A stretch of DNA of 64,000 bases from Shinella sp. CPCC 101442 (GCF_024704725.1 NZ_JALIQS010000002.1:930001-994000), one strand, 5' to 3'. Positions 38,115 to 47,050 are shown, counted from the stretch's first letter. The notes: a model not told the origin generated them from the letters alone. Made by a program: numbers and translations.

Positions 38115-39464
38115 ATGCGCGCAACACTGAACGAACTTGCGGCCGATCTGGCGACGGGCAAGATCACGTCGTCGCAACTGGTCGAAGGATCGCTCGCGCG
38201 CATTGCCGACGAGACAGGCGAAGGCGCCCGCGCCTTCGTCAAGGTCCATGCGGACAAGGCCCGAACCGCGGCAAAGGCCGCCGACGATCTCCGCAAGGCG
38301 GGCCTCGCCCCCTCGCGCTTCGCCGGCATTCCGATTGCCGTCAAGGACCTGTTCGACCTCTCGGGCGATCCCACCCCCGCCGGCTCGAAAGTGCTGGCGA
38401 ACGCGGCGCCCGCCGAAACCGATGCGCCCGCCATCGCGCGCCTCAAGGCCGCAGGCTTTGTCGTCGTCGGTCGCAACAACATGACCGAATTCGCCTTTTC
38501 CGGTGTCGGCATCAACCCTCATTACGGTACGCCCGCCAACCCCTATGATCGCGCCACCGGCCGCATTCCCGGCGGCTCCTCCTCGGGTGCTGCCGTTTCC
38601 GTCGCAGACGGCATGGCGGCTGCGGCGATCGGCTCGGATACCGGCGGCTCCTGCCGCATCCCGGCGGCGCTCTGCGGCATCGTCGGCTACAAGCCGACCG
38701 CCAGCGCCGTTCCGCTCAAAGGCGCTCTGCCGCTCTCCTTCACGCTCGATTCGATCGGTCCGCTGGCCAACAGCGTCGATTGCTGCGCCAGCCTGCATGA
38801 AATCCTGAGCGGCACCTCGCTTGACAACGAGGCGGAACGTTCCGTCGCCGGCCTACGCATCGCCGTGCCGCAATCCGTCGTCTTCGACGGCATCGAGCCG
38901 CATGTCGCCAAAACCTTTGAAGCCGCGCTCAAGCACCTCGCCGATGCCGGCGCCATCGTGACGGAAATTCCGCTCAGGGAATTCGAGATGGTCGGCCGCA
39001 TCAACGGCAAGGGCGGCTTCCCGGCCCCCGAAGCGCTGTCCTGGCATCGCGACCTGCTGGAAGAGCACGGCGAGCAATACGACCAACGTGTCCGCGCCCG
39101 CATCCTGCGCGCCAAGGAGCAGACGGCGGCGGACTATATCGACATGCTGCACCTGCGCCGCGCCTATATCGAGGAAACGAACCGGGCGATCTCCGCCTAC
39201 GACGTCCTCGCCATGCCGACCGTGCCGATGGTCGCCCCGGCCATCGCTTCGCTCGAGGCCGACAACGACCTCTTCGTGAAGACCAACCTGACGCTGCTGC
39301 GCAATCCCGCACTGATCAACATGCTGGACGGCTGCTCGATCTCATTGCCCGCGCACACCGAGGGCGAGGCCCCGGTCGGCCTGATGCTGGCAGCGGCCGG
39401 CCGGCGCGACGCGGCGCTGTTTGCCAATGCGCGGGCGGTGGAGGCGGTGCTGCGGGGACGATAG
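38115..39464 (+). CDS. Amidase-signature hydrolase
   Basis: 449 residues. Ser-cisSer-Lys triad visible: AVKDLFDL (Lys), GGSSSGAAVSVADGM (cis-Ser) and GSDTGGSCRIPAALCGIVGY (nucleophile Ser). The substrate-specific C-terminal half is unlike GatA or allophanate hydrolase. In this operon it would hydrolyse a linear amide, for example one formed when the monooxygenase opens an N-containing ring. AGGAG precedes the ATG, 26 bases after the cupin stop, so it is the fourth gene of the operon. Confidence 0.88.
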   Translation: MRATLNELAADLATGKITSSQLVEGSLARIADETGEGARAFVKVHADKARTAAKAADDLRKAGLAPSRFAGIPIAVKDLFDLSGDPTPAGSKVLANAAPAETDAPAIARLKAAGFVVVGRNNMTEFAFSGVGINPHYGTPANPYDRATGRIPGGSSSGAAVSVADGMAAAAIGSDTGGSCRIPAALCGIVGYKPTASAVPLKGALPLSFTLDSIGPLANSVDCCASLHEILSGTSLDNEAERSVAGLRIAVPQSVVFDGIEPHVAKTFEAALKHLADAGAIVTEIPLREFEMVGRINGKGGFPAPEALSWHRDLLEEHGEQYDQRVRARILRAKEQTAADYIDMLHLRRAYIEETNRAISAYDVLAMPTVPMVAPAIASLEADNDLFVKTNLTLLRNPALINMLDGCSISLPAHTEGEAPVGLMLAAAGRRDAALFANARAVEAVLRGR

Positions 39465-39548
39465 CGCCTTCCACAAAGGTCATGCCATGAAGGAAAGCCG
39501 CGGTTTGGATCGCTTCATCCCGTGGGCGTTGATTTGTCGAAACAGGTA

Positions 39549-39579
39549 TTGACCCTCCACCTGATGGAGGCCGTAATGA
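39549..39579 (+). promoter_or_regulatory. MerR-type promoter, autoregulatory, giving a near-leaderless mRNA
   Basis: TTGACC (39549-39554), exactly 19 bp, then TAATGA (39574-39579); the spacer contains the dyad CCTCCA-CCTGA-TGGAGG. This is the architecture MerR-family proteins act on. The start codon of the downstream MerR gene is at 39587, seven bases after the -10, so transcription should start at or next to the ATG. Confidence 0.75.
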
Positions 39580-39586
39580 CCTCGCC

Positions 39587-40516
39587 ATGGAAACGAAGTT
39601 CTACACGATTGGCGAAGTATCCAGCATTTCCGGGCAGTCGGTAAGGCGCATCCGCTTCTATTCCGACAAGGGCCTTTTGCCCCCAAGCCTGCGGACCGAA
39701 AGCAACTACCGCATCTACACCGACACGGACCTTGCGAAGCTTGAGCTCATCCGAGCGCTTCGCGAGGCCGGCGTCGGGCTGGAACTGATCGGCAATCTGT
39801 TCCGCCAAAAGCTTTCCCTTGGTGAATTGCTGCAAACACGGCTCGATATCCTCGAGGCGGAGATTGCCTCCAAGCGGCGGGCGGCGGGCGTTCTGCGTGC
39901 TGTTCTTCGTTTTCCAAACCCGTCCCACGAGGACCTCAGAAGGATTTGGACCATGAGCAAACACAGCCATCGGCAAATGCAGACCCTCGTGGAGAATTTC
40001 ATAGGCGTCATTGCAGAAGGTACCAAGCTTGACGGTGAACAGCGGCGCAGCCTCATCGAGGCCAGCGTGCCCACATTGCCCGATGATCCGACCGCCGAGC
40101 AGATCGAAGCCTGGGACGAGCTTTCCGCCCTGCTGGTCGACAGGGATTTCGCGCGCGAAATGCGTGTTGAAATGCAGGCGTTCTGGACAGGCGCACTCGA
40201 CCCCGCGGCCTATCAAGCCGCTTCGATCGAGGCCTATGAAGCGGCCAAAAACGGTGTGTCGACCGGCATTCGGCCCCAGAGCGCCGAAGCCCGGGCAATC
40301 GCGGAGACTTGGCTTGCAAAATCCGCTCTGGCGATGGGACGGGAGGCCGATCGTTCGTTCATCGACTGGCATATCGCCCAGTATGACAAGAACGCTGGCC
40401 GAACCGCCCGCTATCGCGAGCTGCATGCCATTTTGCAGGGCAAACCGTTGGCGGAGGCCGACCTCACGGCCTGGACCTGGCTCAATGACGCCTTGAAGGC
40501 GCTACCGGAGCGATAA
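39587..40516 (+). CDS. MerR-family regulator with TipA-like C-terminal region
   Basis: 309 residues: N-terminal MerR DNA-binding domain (YTIGEVSSISGQSVRRIRFY, then YSDKGLLPPS), coiled-coil dimer helix to about 115, and a helical 190-residue C-terminus (WDELSALLVDRDFAREMRVE, SFIDWHIAQYDKN) resembling TipAS/antibiotic-recognition type effector domains rather than a metal loop; no Cys cluster. It has its own 19-bp-spacer promoter with a dyad and a leaderless arrangement with no ribosome site. It interrupts the catabolic cluster but may be an independent drug- or ligand-responsive unit. Target beyond itself unknown. Confidence 0.82.
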   Translation: METKFYTIGEVSSISGQSVRRIRFYSDKGLLPPSLRTESNYRIYTDTDLAKLELIRALREAGVGLELIGNLFRQKLSLGELLQTRLDILEAEIASKRRAAGVLRAVLRFPNPSHEDLRRIWTMSKHSHRQMQTLVENFIGVIAEGTKLDGEQRRSLIEASVPTLPDDPTAEQIEAWDELSALLVDRDFAREMRVEMQAFWTGALDPAAYQAASIEAYEAAKNGVSTGIRPQSAEARAIAETWLAKSALAMGREADRSFIDWHIAQYDKNAGRTARYRELHAILQGKPLAEADLTAWTWLNDALKALPER

Positions 40517-40538
40517 GCGAACCGTTTTTGAAGCCGCC

Positions 40539-41240
40539 TCAAAACTGCCGGACGATGTTTTCCCTGAACGCCTCGATATGCTCGCGAATCGCCCTCTCCG
40601 CCTGATCGGGATCGCGCTTGCGGATGCCTTCCACCACTGCTGCATGCTGCTCGCAGACGCGCACATGGTGCTCGTTGGAGCGCAGCGAGATGAACCACAG
40701 CCGTGTCGAGCGGTCGTGCAGGTTGCCCATGATGTCGGGCAGCATGGAATTGCGCGAGCTTGTCGCAAGAAGGGCGTGGAAGGCGCGGTCGAGGTTCATC
40801 ATGGCCTCGATCGCGCGGTCTTTTGCGGCCTGCCAGGTGGCGTCGAGGTTTTCCGAAAGGCGGGCGAGATCGGCGGGCTCGGCCAGTTCCGCCACCTTTC
40901 GCACGCAGAAGGCCTCGTTGACGAGGCGCACGTCGATGATGTCAAAGATTTCGTTGAGGCTTATGGGCTTCACCATTATGCCCTTGCGCGGCAGCACGTC
41001 GATCAGCCCGTCCGCCGCAAGCCGGTCGATGGCCTGGTGGACGGGGGTGCGGCCGATGTTGAGCTCACTGCTCAGCATGCCTTCGCTCAGCACCTCGCCG
41101 GGCTTGAGGTCGCAGGTGATGATGCGGCGCTTGATGGCCTCATAGGCCGTATCACGCAGGGAAACGACGGGGTCGCCGCGCCTGCGCGGGGCGAGCGGTG
41201 CATCATCGGTCTCCGCAATCGCATCGGTCGTCGTTGTCAT
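40539..41240 (-). CDS. GntR-family (FCD) regulator of the catabolic cluster
   Basis: 233 residues: winged helix at about 25-95 (SLRDTAYEAIKRRIITCDLK, SSELNIGRTPVHQAIDRLAA) and an all-helical FCD ligand-binding domain at about 105-225 with the usual metal/acid-binding His/Asp residues (NLDRAFHALLAT). FCD regulators mostly repress genes for catabolism of organic acids. Its place inside the cluster makes it the best candidate to bind the shared 16-bp palindrome at 35529-35544 and 42190-42205. It is transcribed alone on the minus strand, convergent with the MerR gene. Confidence 0.88.
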   Translation of the reverse strand: MTTTTDAIAETDDAPLAPRRRGDPVVSLRDTAYEAIKRRIITCDLKPGEVLSEGMLSSELNIGRTPVHQAIDRLAADGLIDVLPRKGIMVKPISLNEIFDIIDVRLVNEAFCVRKVAELAEPADLARLSENLDATWQAAKDRAIEAMMNLDRAFHALLATSSRNSMLPDIMGNLHDRSTRLWFISLRSNEHHVRVCEQHAAVVEGIRKRDPDQAERAIREHIEAFRENIVRQF

Positions 41241-41412
41241 GTCCGCCTTCCTTCACTCGCCGCCCGTGAGGGTCGGCAGGCCGATTAGTATCGACTTGCC
41301 GGTCCGAGACAAGCGGGGCGCCTGTAGCAACTCCGGTGAAAATCGGCTCAGCGGAAGTGCTACAGGATTTTGTTTCTACCGCATTGTCCGACGCTAAAGC
41401 GATGCCGCTTCG

Positions 41413-41431
41413 GCTGGAAATGCTCCAGCCG
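41413..41431 (-). terminator. Hairpin after DUF2848 gene
   Basis: GGCTGGA-AATGC-TCCAGCC stem-loop directly after the DUF2848 stop on the minus strand, in the 195-base gap before the GntR gene. No long T run. The rest of that gap shows no gene. Confidence 0.5.
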
Positions 41432-41435
41432 GGAA

Positions 41436-42122
41436 TCACCCCGCGATGGGCAACGTCTTCACGTCATAGCCGAAAGCGATCTTGCGTTGCAAAACCGGAT
41501 CCTCCAGTTCGCCCTCGAAGCGCGTGCCCGGGCGCACGCCGCCGATGGCCGGCATGGTGCCGCCGAACATCGCGGTGCCGTCGGGAAGCGTTCCATCCGT
41601 CGCCCAGCCACCGATCAGGTTCGCCGGCGCCAGAAGGCCTGAGAGGCGACCTTCCTGGTAGAGCACGCGCACGCCGTCGATGACCGCATGGCTGCGCAGG
41701 ATCAGGTCGTCCCAATGGTCCGCCACCTCCTCGAAGGGCCAGACGGTGGTGGCGACCGGCTTGTCGCAGACCTGCTTGGAGACGGTGACACCATAGGCCT
41801 CGACCTTGCGATCGGTGTGGTCGGAGCCGACGCCGACATGCAGCTTGCCGTCCTTGGCAATCAGGAGAGCCTCCACCTCGCCGCTGCCGGCCCCACCGAC
41901 GTCTTCGATGGACTTAGCCGTGGAGAGACGCGCCGCGGCGACGCGGTAATAGGTCGGCGTTGCGGCGGGGCGGGCGATGCCAAGCGCCTCCAACTCGCGG
42001 ATGTGATGCTCCATCGCCTCCTTGTTGCGGCCGGCCCAGCCGGCGATCACCAGATTTTCGACGTCGATGGTGACCGGTGCGCGGCCGTCGCGGCTTTCCA
42101 GCGTGAGATTGAGTGTCGTCAT
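41436..42122 (-). CDS. DUF2848 family protein (fumarylacetoacetate-hydrolase-like)
   Basis: 228 residues matching the DUF2848 group, thought to share the FAH fold: LVIAGWAGRNKEAMEHHIRE, TYYRVAAARLST, GVGSDHTDRKVEAYGVTVSK and the FGGTMPAIGGVRPGTRF segment near the C-terminus. FAH-fold enzymes hydrolyse C-C bonds or decarboxylate acylpyruvates with a divalent metal. Here it likely processes a late ring-cleavage product in the pathway of the monooxygenase and amidase. It is divergent from the ABC transporter, with a regulatory palindrome in the 251-base shared region. Confidence 0.8.
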   Translation of the reverse strand: MTTLNLTLESRDGRAPVTIDVENLVIAGWAGRNKEAMEHHIRELEALGIARPAATPTYYRVAAARLSTAKSIEDVGGAGSGEVEALLIAKDGKLHVGVGSDHTDRKVEAYGVTVSKQVCDKPVATTVWPFEEVADHWDDLILRSHAVIDGVRVLYQEGRLSGLLAPANLIGGWATDGTLPDGTAMFGGTMPAIGGVRPGTRFEGELEDPVLQRKIAFGYDVKTLPIAG

Positions 42123-42189
42123 GCGCAGTTACTCCCTAGACAGCCGTCCCGGCTACTTGTTAACATCGCTTTGCTACAAAATTAAATGT

Positions 42190-42205
42190 CAGTGATATTT
42201 CACTG
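42190..42205. promoter_or_regulatory. Second copy of the cluster operator
   Basis: CAGTGATATTTCACTG; its complement CAGTGAAATATCACTG differs at one base from the 16-mer at 35529-35544. It lies between the divergent DUF2848 and transporter genes, 68 bases before the former and 168 before the latter. Two near-identical 16-mers in promoter positions of functionally linked genes are very unlikely by chance. Confidence 0.7.
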
Positions 42206-42373
42206 CAGTTTTATCTTGCATATGAAATGCGATTACGCAATCATCAAAAACAGAGCGCTGGACGAGGAAAACCGACGCCGAACTCAGCTCCGGAGCACCG
42301 CTTCGGGCGGCGATGCCGCATGGCCGAAAACAACCGGAACCCGGTGCAACCCGGGCCAACAAGAGGGAATGAG

Positions 42374-43669
42374 ATGATCAGCTACCGAAAAATTCTTTGC
42401 TCGGCCGTCGCGGCCGCCGCCTTGCTCGTCGGCCCGGCGCTGGCTGAGGAAAAGCCGGCCGCGCTTGGCGTCGGCGTGTTCAGCTTCACCTCCGGCGGCA
42501 CCGCCGCCTATGGCAAGCCGGGCCGCGATGCCGCCGAACTGATGATCGAGCGCATCAACGCCAAGGGCGGCATCGGCGGGGTGCCGCTCTCTGCCACCTA
42601 TGTCGACGAGGGCCAGGGCACCGAGGGTGTGATCGCCGAATACCGCAAGCTTGCAGGCGATGCCGCAACCCAGGTGATGATCGCCGCGCTTTCCTCCGGC
42701 AATTGCATGGCGCTTGCCCCGGTCAGCGACCAGATGAAGATCCCGACCGTCGGCTGGAATTGCGACACGCACCAGCTCTACCTCAAGGACGCGCATCCCT
42801 ATTTCTTCCGGCCGAACGGCAATACCGTGCCGGAGTTCGTCGCCTATGCGGCCTATCTCATCGCCGTGAAGCCCGATGTGAAGCGCATTGCCATCATCAA
42901 CCCGGACTATGCCTTCGGTCATGACGCGGCAAAGATTTTTACGAGTGCGATAAAGGCGTTCAAGCCGGACGTCGAAGTCGTCGCCGAACTCTTTCCAAAA
43001 CTCGGCGCCGGCACCTACCAGACGGAAATTTCGCGTCTGACGGCCGCCCGTCCCGATGTGATCTTCTCCAATCTCTGGGGTGGCGACCTCGAAAACTTCG
43101 TGCGCCAGGCGAGCCCGCGCGGTCTCTTCCGCTCTTCCCAGGCGGTCCTCGCACTTGGCGAATCCTCCATGCAGAACGTGCAGATCCCCGAGGGCGTGAT
43201 CGTCGGTGTGCTGGGCGATGGCTGGTGGATGTCGCCGGATGCGGCCGCCAATCCGGAGACCAAGGAATTCGCCGACGCCTACAAGGCGAAATACGGCAAG
43301 TGGCCGGTCTTCCCGGCAATGAAGATGGCCAACAGCTTCCTCTATGTGCAAGCCGCCTACGAGAAGGCGATGGCCGGCAATGGCGGCAAGTGGCCCACCC
43401 GCGAAGAGGTGGCTGGCGCCATGAAGGGCAGCGAAGTGAAGACGCTGACCGGCACGATGCAGACCCGCGCGGACAATGACGGCGTGGTCGACCAGATCAT
43501 CGGCGTCACCGCCAAGGCAGACGGCCATGACGGTCCGGTCATCGGCGACATGGTGCGCTACAAGGGCGCCGACCTGATGCCGCCGGCCGGCGAAGACCCG
43601 ATCGCCTGGATCGGCACGCTCGCCGCCGACCTGCCCGCCAAGCTGCCGCAGCCGGGCTCCTACAAGTAA
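42374..43669 (+). CDS. Branched-chain-type ABC transporter substrate-binding protein
   Basis: 431 residues: Sec signal (ILCSAVAAAALLVGPALAEE) and a LivK-type periplasmic binding protein fold (GVGVFSFTSGGTAAYGKPGR, AALSSGNCMALAPVSDQMKI, PYFFRPNGNTVPEFVAYAAY). These receptors bind amino acids, aromatic acids, amides or urea. The operon lies with a monooxygenase/amidase set, so the ligand is probably the substrate of that pathway. AGAGGGAATGAG is the ribosome site. A strong hairpin follows the gene, as usual for highly expressed binding proteins. Confidence 0.9.
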   Translation: MISYRKILCSAVAAAALLVGPALAEEKPAALGVGVFSFTSGGTAAYGKPGRDAAELMIERINAKGGIGGVPLSATYVDEGQGTEGVIAEYRKLAGDAATQVMIAALSSGNCMALAPVSDQMKIPTVGWNCDTHQLYLKDAHPYFFRPNGNTVPEFVAYAAYLIAVKPDVKRIAIINPDYAFGHDAAKIFTSAIKAFKPDVEVVAELFPKLGAGTYQTEISRLTAARPDVIFSNLWGGDLENFVRQASPRGLFRSSQAVLALGESSMQNVQIPEGVIVGVLGDGWWMSPDAAANPETKEFADAYKAKYGKWPVFPAMKMANSFLYVQAAYEKAMAGNGGKWPTREEVAGAMKGSEVKTLTGTMQTRADNDGVVDQIIGVTAKADGHDGPVIGDMVRYKGADLMPPAGEDPIAWIGTLAADLPAKLPQPGSYK

Positions 43670-43682
43670 GCACGCCACAGCC

Positions 43683-43705
43683 GGCGCGGGGTTTTGCCCC
43701 GCGCC
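43683..43705 (+). terminator. Intercistronic hairpin after the binding-protein gene
   Basis: GGCGCGGGG-TTTTG-CCCCGCGCC, a 9-bp perfect stem 13 bases after the stop and 46 before the permease start; no T run. Probably stabilises the binding-protein mRNA segment over the permease part. Confidence 0.75.
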
Positions 43706-43751
43706 CTCCATCAAGCGCATGCGCAGGATGCCGTGCGCGCGGGGTCACAAA

Positions 43752-44651
43752 ATGTTCGAAACCATCGTCCCTCTTCTCATCGACGGTCTGGCGAATGCGG
43801 CGCTCATCTTCCTGGTCGCCGTCGGCCTCACCCTCGTCTTCAGCGTGCTGCGCGTGCTCAACGTCGCGCATGGCAGCTTCTATTCGATCGGTGCCTATGC
43901 GGCCGCTTCGCTCGGTCTCTGGGTGGTCGGCGCGGGGCTCCCCGGCTGGTTGACCTTCGTCAGCCTGGTGCTGAGTGCCGCGCTGGTCGCCGTCATCGTC
44001 GGTCCGGTGATCGAGCGCACGCTGATCCGCTGGACCTACGGCAAGTCGGAGGCGGTGCAGATCCTCGTCACCTTCGGCCTGTTCCTCATCCTCGAAGACC
44101 TGCAGCGCATCGTCTTCGGCGTCGATTCCTTCTACGAGGACACGCCGGTGCAACTGCTCGGCTCCATCGAGATCGGCGGTGTGGTCTACCTCACCTACCA
44201 GCTCGTGCTGATCCTGCTTGCCGCCGCACTGTTCGTCGGCCTGAAGCTCTTCATCGGCCATACGCGCATCGGCAAGCTGATCGCCGCCGTCGTCGCCGAC
44301 CGTGAAATCTCGCAGGCGATGGGCATCAACACCAACCGCGTCTTCATGATCGCCTTCAGCCTCGGCGTGTTCCTCGCAGCCCTTGGTGGCGCGCTCACCG
44401 TGCCGCAGGCCGGCGTCTCGCCGGGGCTCGGCGCCGATACGATGGTGCTCGCCTTCGCGGTCGCCGCCATCGGCGGGCTCGGCAAGATCGAGGGGGCGGC
44501 GGTCGCCGCCGTCATCGTGGCACTCGCCCGGGTACTCACCATCTATTTCGCTCCCGAACTCGATGCGGTCGCGCCTTATCTGGTGATGCTGCTCGTGCTT
44601 CTGGTCCGTCCTTACGGCCTGTTCGGCTCCGCAACGACGAGAAAGATCTGA
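43752..44651 (+). CDS. Branched-chain-type ABC permease, LivH-like
   Basis: 299 residues, about eight membrane helices. LivH pattern: ALIFLVAVGLTLVFSVLRVL then NVAHGSFYSIGAYAAA at the N-terminus and GKLIAAVVADREISQAMGIN (cytoplasmic coupling helix) in the second half, ending FAVAAIGGLGKIEGAAVAAV. Start at 43752 is the first codon giving the LivH N-terminus MFETIVPLLIDGL. Second gene of the five-gene transporter. Confidence 0.9.
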   Translation: MFETIVPLLIDGLANAALIFLVAVGLTLVFSVLRVLNVAHGSFYSIGAYAAASLGLWVVGAGLPGWLTFVSLVLSAALVAVIVGPVIERTLIRWTYGKSEAVQILVTFGLFLILEDLQRIVFGVDSFYEDTPVQLLGSIEIGGVVYLTYQLVLILLAAALFVGLKLFIGHTRIGKLIAAVVADREISQAMGINTNRVFMIAFSLGVFLAALGGALTVPQAGVSPGLGADTMVLAFAVAAIGGLGKIEGAAVAAVIVALARVLTIYFAPELDAVAPYLVMLLVLLVRPYGLFGSATTRKI

Positions 44652-44653
44652 CC

Positions 44654-45586
44654 ATGCCTCTTCTTCCCCTCGCTGGCGGCGCCATCATTGCCCTCGTCGC
44701 GGCCACCTTCGCCTTTCCCTGGCTCGAATTCGTGCTGACCCTCGCCATCGCCAAGGGTCTTGCCGCCCTCGGCGTCGCGATCCTGTTGCGCGGCGGGCTG
44801 ATCTCCATCGGCCATGCCATGTTCTTCGCCATCGGCGCCTATGCCACGGCCTTCGCCATGCGGGATTTCGGCATCACCGATGTCTTCGCCCTGATCCTGA
44901 TTTCCGCCGTCATCTCGCTTGCCGCGGGCCTGCTGATCGGCGTCTACGTGGTGCGCTACCGCGCCATCTTCTTCGCCATGCTGAACCTGGCGATTTCCAT
45001 GGTGCTGTTCTCGCTGCTCTCCAAATTCTACGGCGTCACCGGCGGCACGGACGGCTTGCGCGTCGGCACGCCGACCGTGCTCGGAATGGTGCTCGAAGCC
45101 AAGGCCGTTGCGACCTTCCTGTTTTATGCGTCGATCGCCGCGATGGTTCTCGCCGGCTTTGCCGTCAACGCCTATTTCAAGAGCCCGCTTGGCGAGGCGT
45201 TGTCGGCCGTTCACACCAATGAAATCCGCCTCGAATATCTCGGCATTCCGGTGCGCGGCGTGCTGCTTATCGCCTATGGCCTCTCGGCGCTGCTCGCCGG
45301 CATCGGCGGTACATTTGCCGCCATGACCATCGGCCATGTGCTGCCCGACATGGCCTATTGGACAGATTCCGGCCATCTCGTGCTCGTCGCCGTGCTCGGC
45401 GGCATCAGCGGCATTGGCGGCCCCTTCGTCGGCGCCGTCTTCCTCGAACTGGTGCACACGCTCGCCGCCGGCGTCACCGATGCCTGGAACATGATCGTCG
45501 GTACCGCCCTGCTCGGCGTCATCTTCTTCATGCCCAAGGGCCTGATCGGCTTCATTCGTCCGGCGAAGAAGGGAGACGCCGCATGA
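44654..45586 (+). CDS. Branched-chain-type ABC permease, LivM-like
   Basis: 310 residues with about ten helices. LivM pattern: GLAALGVAILLRGGLISIGH then AMFFAIGAYATAFAM, coupling helix SAVHTNEIRLEYLGIPVRGV and C-terminal HLVLVAVLGGISGIGGPFVG. It starts two bases after the livH-like stop, and its stop overlaps the next ATG (ATGA at 45583-45586), so the permease and ATPase genes are translated together. Confidence 0.9.
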   Translation: MPLLPLAGGAIIALVAATFAFPWLEFVLTLAIAKGLAALGVAILLRGGLISIGHAMFFAIGAYATAFAMRDFGITDVFALILISAVISLAAGLLIGVYVVRYRAIFFAMLNLAISMVLFSLLSKFYGVTGGTDGLRVGTPTVLGMVLEAKAVATFLFYASIAAMVLAGFAVNAYFKSPLGEALSAVHTNEIRLEYLGIPVRGVLLIAYGLSALLAGIGGTFAAMTIGHVLPDMAYWTDSGHLVLVAVLGGISGIGGPFVGAVFLELVHTLAAGVTDAWNMIVGTALLGVIFFMPKGLIGFIRPAKKGDAA

Positions 45587-46326
45587 CCGTGCTTCTCGAA
45601 GCAAAGAACCTGCACATCACCTTCGGCGCGGTCAAAGCCGCCAATGGCGTGGACCTGCATATCGACGAGGGTGAATTCCTCGCCATCATCGGCCCGAACG
45701 GTTCCGGCAAGACGACCTTCCTCAACCTCTGCACCGGCTATATCCGTCCGTCCGAGGGCGAGGTCTACCTCGACGGCAAGCCGATCACCCGCCTGCCGCC
45801 GCGCACCATTGCCCGCAAGGGCATCGCGCGTGCTTTCCAGATCCCGCAGCTCTTCCTCGACCAGACCGTGCTCACCAACCTGATGCTGGCGATCGCCTCG
45901 CGCGAGGGCCTGTGGCAGATGGGCAAGGCACTCGACCGGCCTGCCTACCGCGACGAGGCCATGGCGCTGCTTGCCATGTTCAACCTTGCCGATTGCGCGC
46001 CCACACTCGCCTCGACGCTGCCGGAAGGCCGGCGCAAGCTGGTGGATATCGCGATTGCGCTCGCGCTAAAACCCCGGCTGGTGCTGCTCGACGAGCCGAC
46101 CAGCGGCGTCAGCGCGCTGGAGCGGTTTGCACTGATGGAAACGCTGATGGGCGCGCTGCGACAAGCCAAGGTTTCCGCCCTTTTCGTCGAGCACGACATG
46201 GATGTCGTCGAGCGTTATGCGGACCGCGTCGTCGTCTGGGAAGCGGGCCGGGTGATGGCGGAAGGCAAGCCGGAAACCGTGTTCAAGGATGCCCGCGTCA
46301 TCGAAAACGTGATTGGAGTGGCCTGA
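45583..46326 (+). CDS. Branched-chain-type ABC ATP-binding protein, LivG-like
   Basis: 247 residues. Walker A GPNGSGKT, Q-loop AFQIPQLFLDQTV, Walker B VLLDEPTSGVSALE and switch His in VEHDMDVVE. The signature is degenerate, TLPEGRRKLVDIAIALA, in place of LSGGQ; LivG proteins normally read LPYGxQRRLEIARAL, so this is at the loose end of the family range. It pairs with the LivF-like ATPase next to it to drive uptake. Confidence 0.9.
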   Translation: MTVLLEAKNLHITFGAVKAANGVDLHIDEGEFLAIIGPNGSGKTTFLNLCTGYIRPSEGEVYLDGKPITRLPPRTIARKGIARAFQIPQLFLDQTVLTNLMLAIASREGLWQMGKALDRPAYRDEAMALLAMFNLADCAPTLASTLPEGRRKLVDIAIALALKPRLVLLDEPTSGVSALERFALMETLMGALRQAKVSALFVEHDMDVVERYADRVVVWEAGRVMAEGKPETVFKDARVIENVIGVA

Positions 46327-47003
46327 TGCTGACCGTCTCTTCCCTCAACGTCTCGCTGGCGGGCGCAAAAATCCTGCGCGACGTCACCTTTTCGCTGAAG
46401 CCCGGTGCGACCACCGTGCTGATCGGCCGTAACGGTGCCGGCAAGACCACGCTGCTGCGCGCAATCATGGGACTCACGCCGGCCGAATCCGGCTCAGTCA
46501 CCCTCGACGGCAAGCAGCTGTTGCCGCTGCCCGCCTTCGCCCGCGCCCCTGCCGGCATCGGCTATGCGCCGGAGGATCGGCGGCTGATCCCGGAGTTTTC
46601 CGTCGAGGACAATATCATCCTACCCGGACAGGCGCTGAAGCTACCGCCGGGCGAAATCAAACGCCGGCTGGAAAAGGTCTATGCGCTGCTGCCCGAACTG
46701 CACGCAATGCGGGCGCGTCCCGGCAATGGCGTCTCGGGCGGCCAGGGCAAGATGGTGGCGCTCGGCCGGGCGCTGATGGTGGCGGAAAAGCTGCTGATGC
46801 TCGACGAACCGTTCCAGGGCCTCGCCCCGGCGCTGGCGCTCGACTATGCCCGCACGCTCTCGCGGTTGCGCGAGACCATGCGCGATCTCACCCTGCTGAT
46901 CACCGAATCCAGCCCGAACCTGCTGAAATCGGTGGCGGACGAGACGCTGCTCATCGAGCGCGGCGCCGTCACGCTTCAGTCGCGTGAATCGGAGGCGGCA
47001 TGA
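46326..47003 (+). CDS. Branched-chain-type ABC ATP-binding protein, LivF-like
   Basis: 225 residues. Walker A GRNGAGKT, IGYAPEDRRLIPEFSVEDN, signature VSGGQGKMVALGRAL, Walker B LLMLDEPFQGLAPAL. The usual switch-loop His (EQN/EH) is replaced around LITESSPNLLKSVAD, i.e. Glu-Ser where LivF normally has EQN, a mild departure. It overlaps the livG-like stop by one base. The last gene of the transporter; a terminator follows. Confidence 0.88.
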   Translation: MLTVSSLNVSLAGAKILRDVTFSLKPGATTVLIGRNGAGKTTLLRAIMGLTPAESGSVTLDGKQLLPLPAFARAPAGIGYAPEDRRLIPEFSVEDNIILPGQALKLPPGEIKRRLEKVYALLPELHAMRARPGNGVSGGQGKMVALGRALMVAEKLLMLDEPFQGLAPALALDYARTLSRLRETMRDLTLLITESSPNLLKSVADETLLIERGAVTLQSRESEAA

Positions 47004-47013
47004 TCGCGCCAAT

Positions 47014-47050
47014 CGAGCGGGTTCGACGCCCGCTCGGCCTCCTTTGTTTT
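47014..47050 (+). terminator. Terminator of the ABC transporter operon
   Basis: CGAGCGGG-TTCGACG-CCCGCTCG stem-loop followed by a T-rich tail (CCTCCTTTGTTTTG), 11 bases past the stop. Confidence 0.75.
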
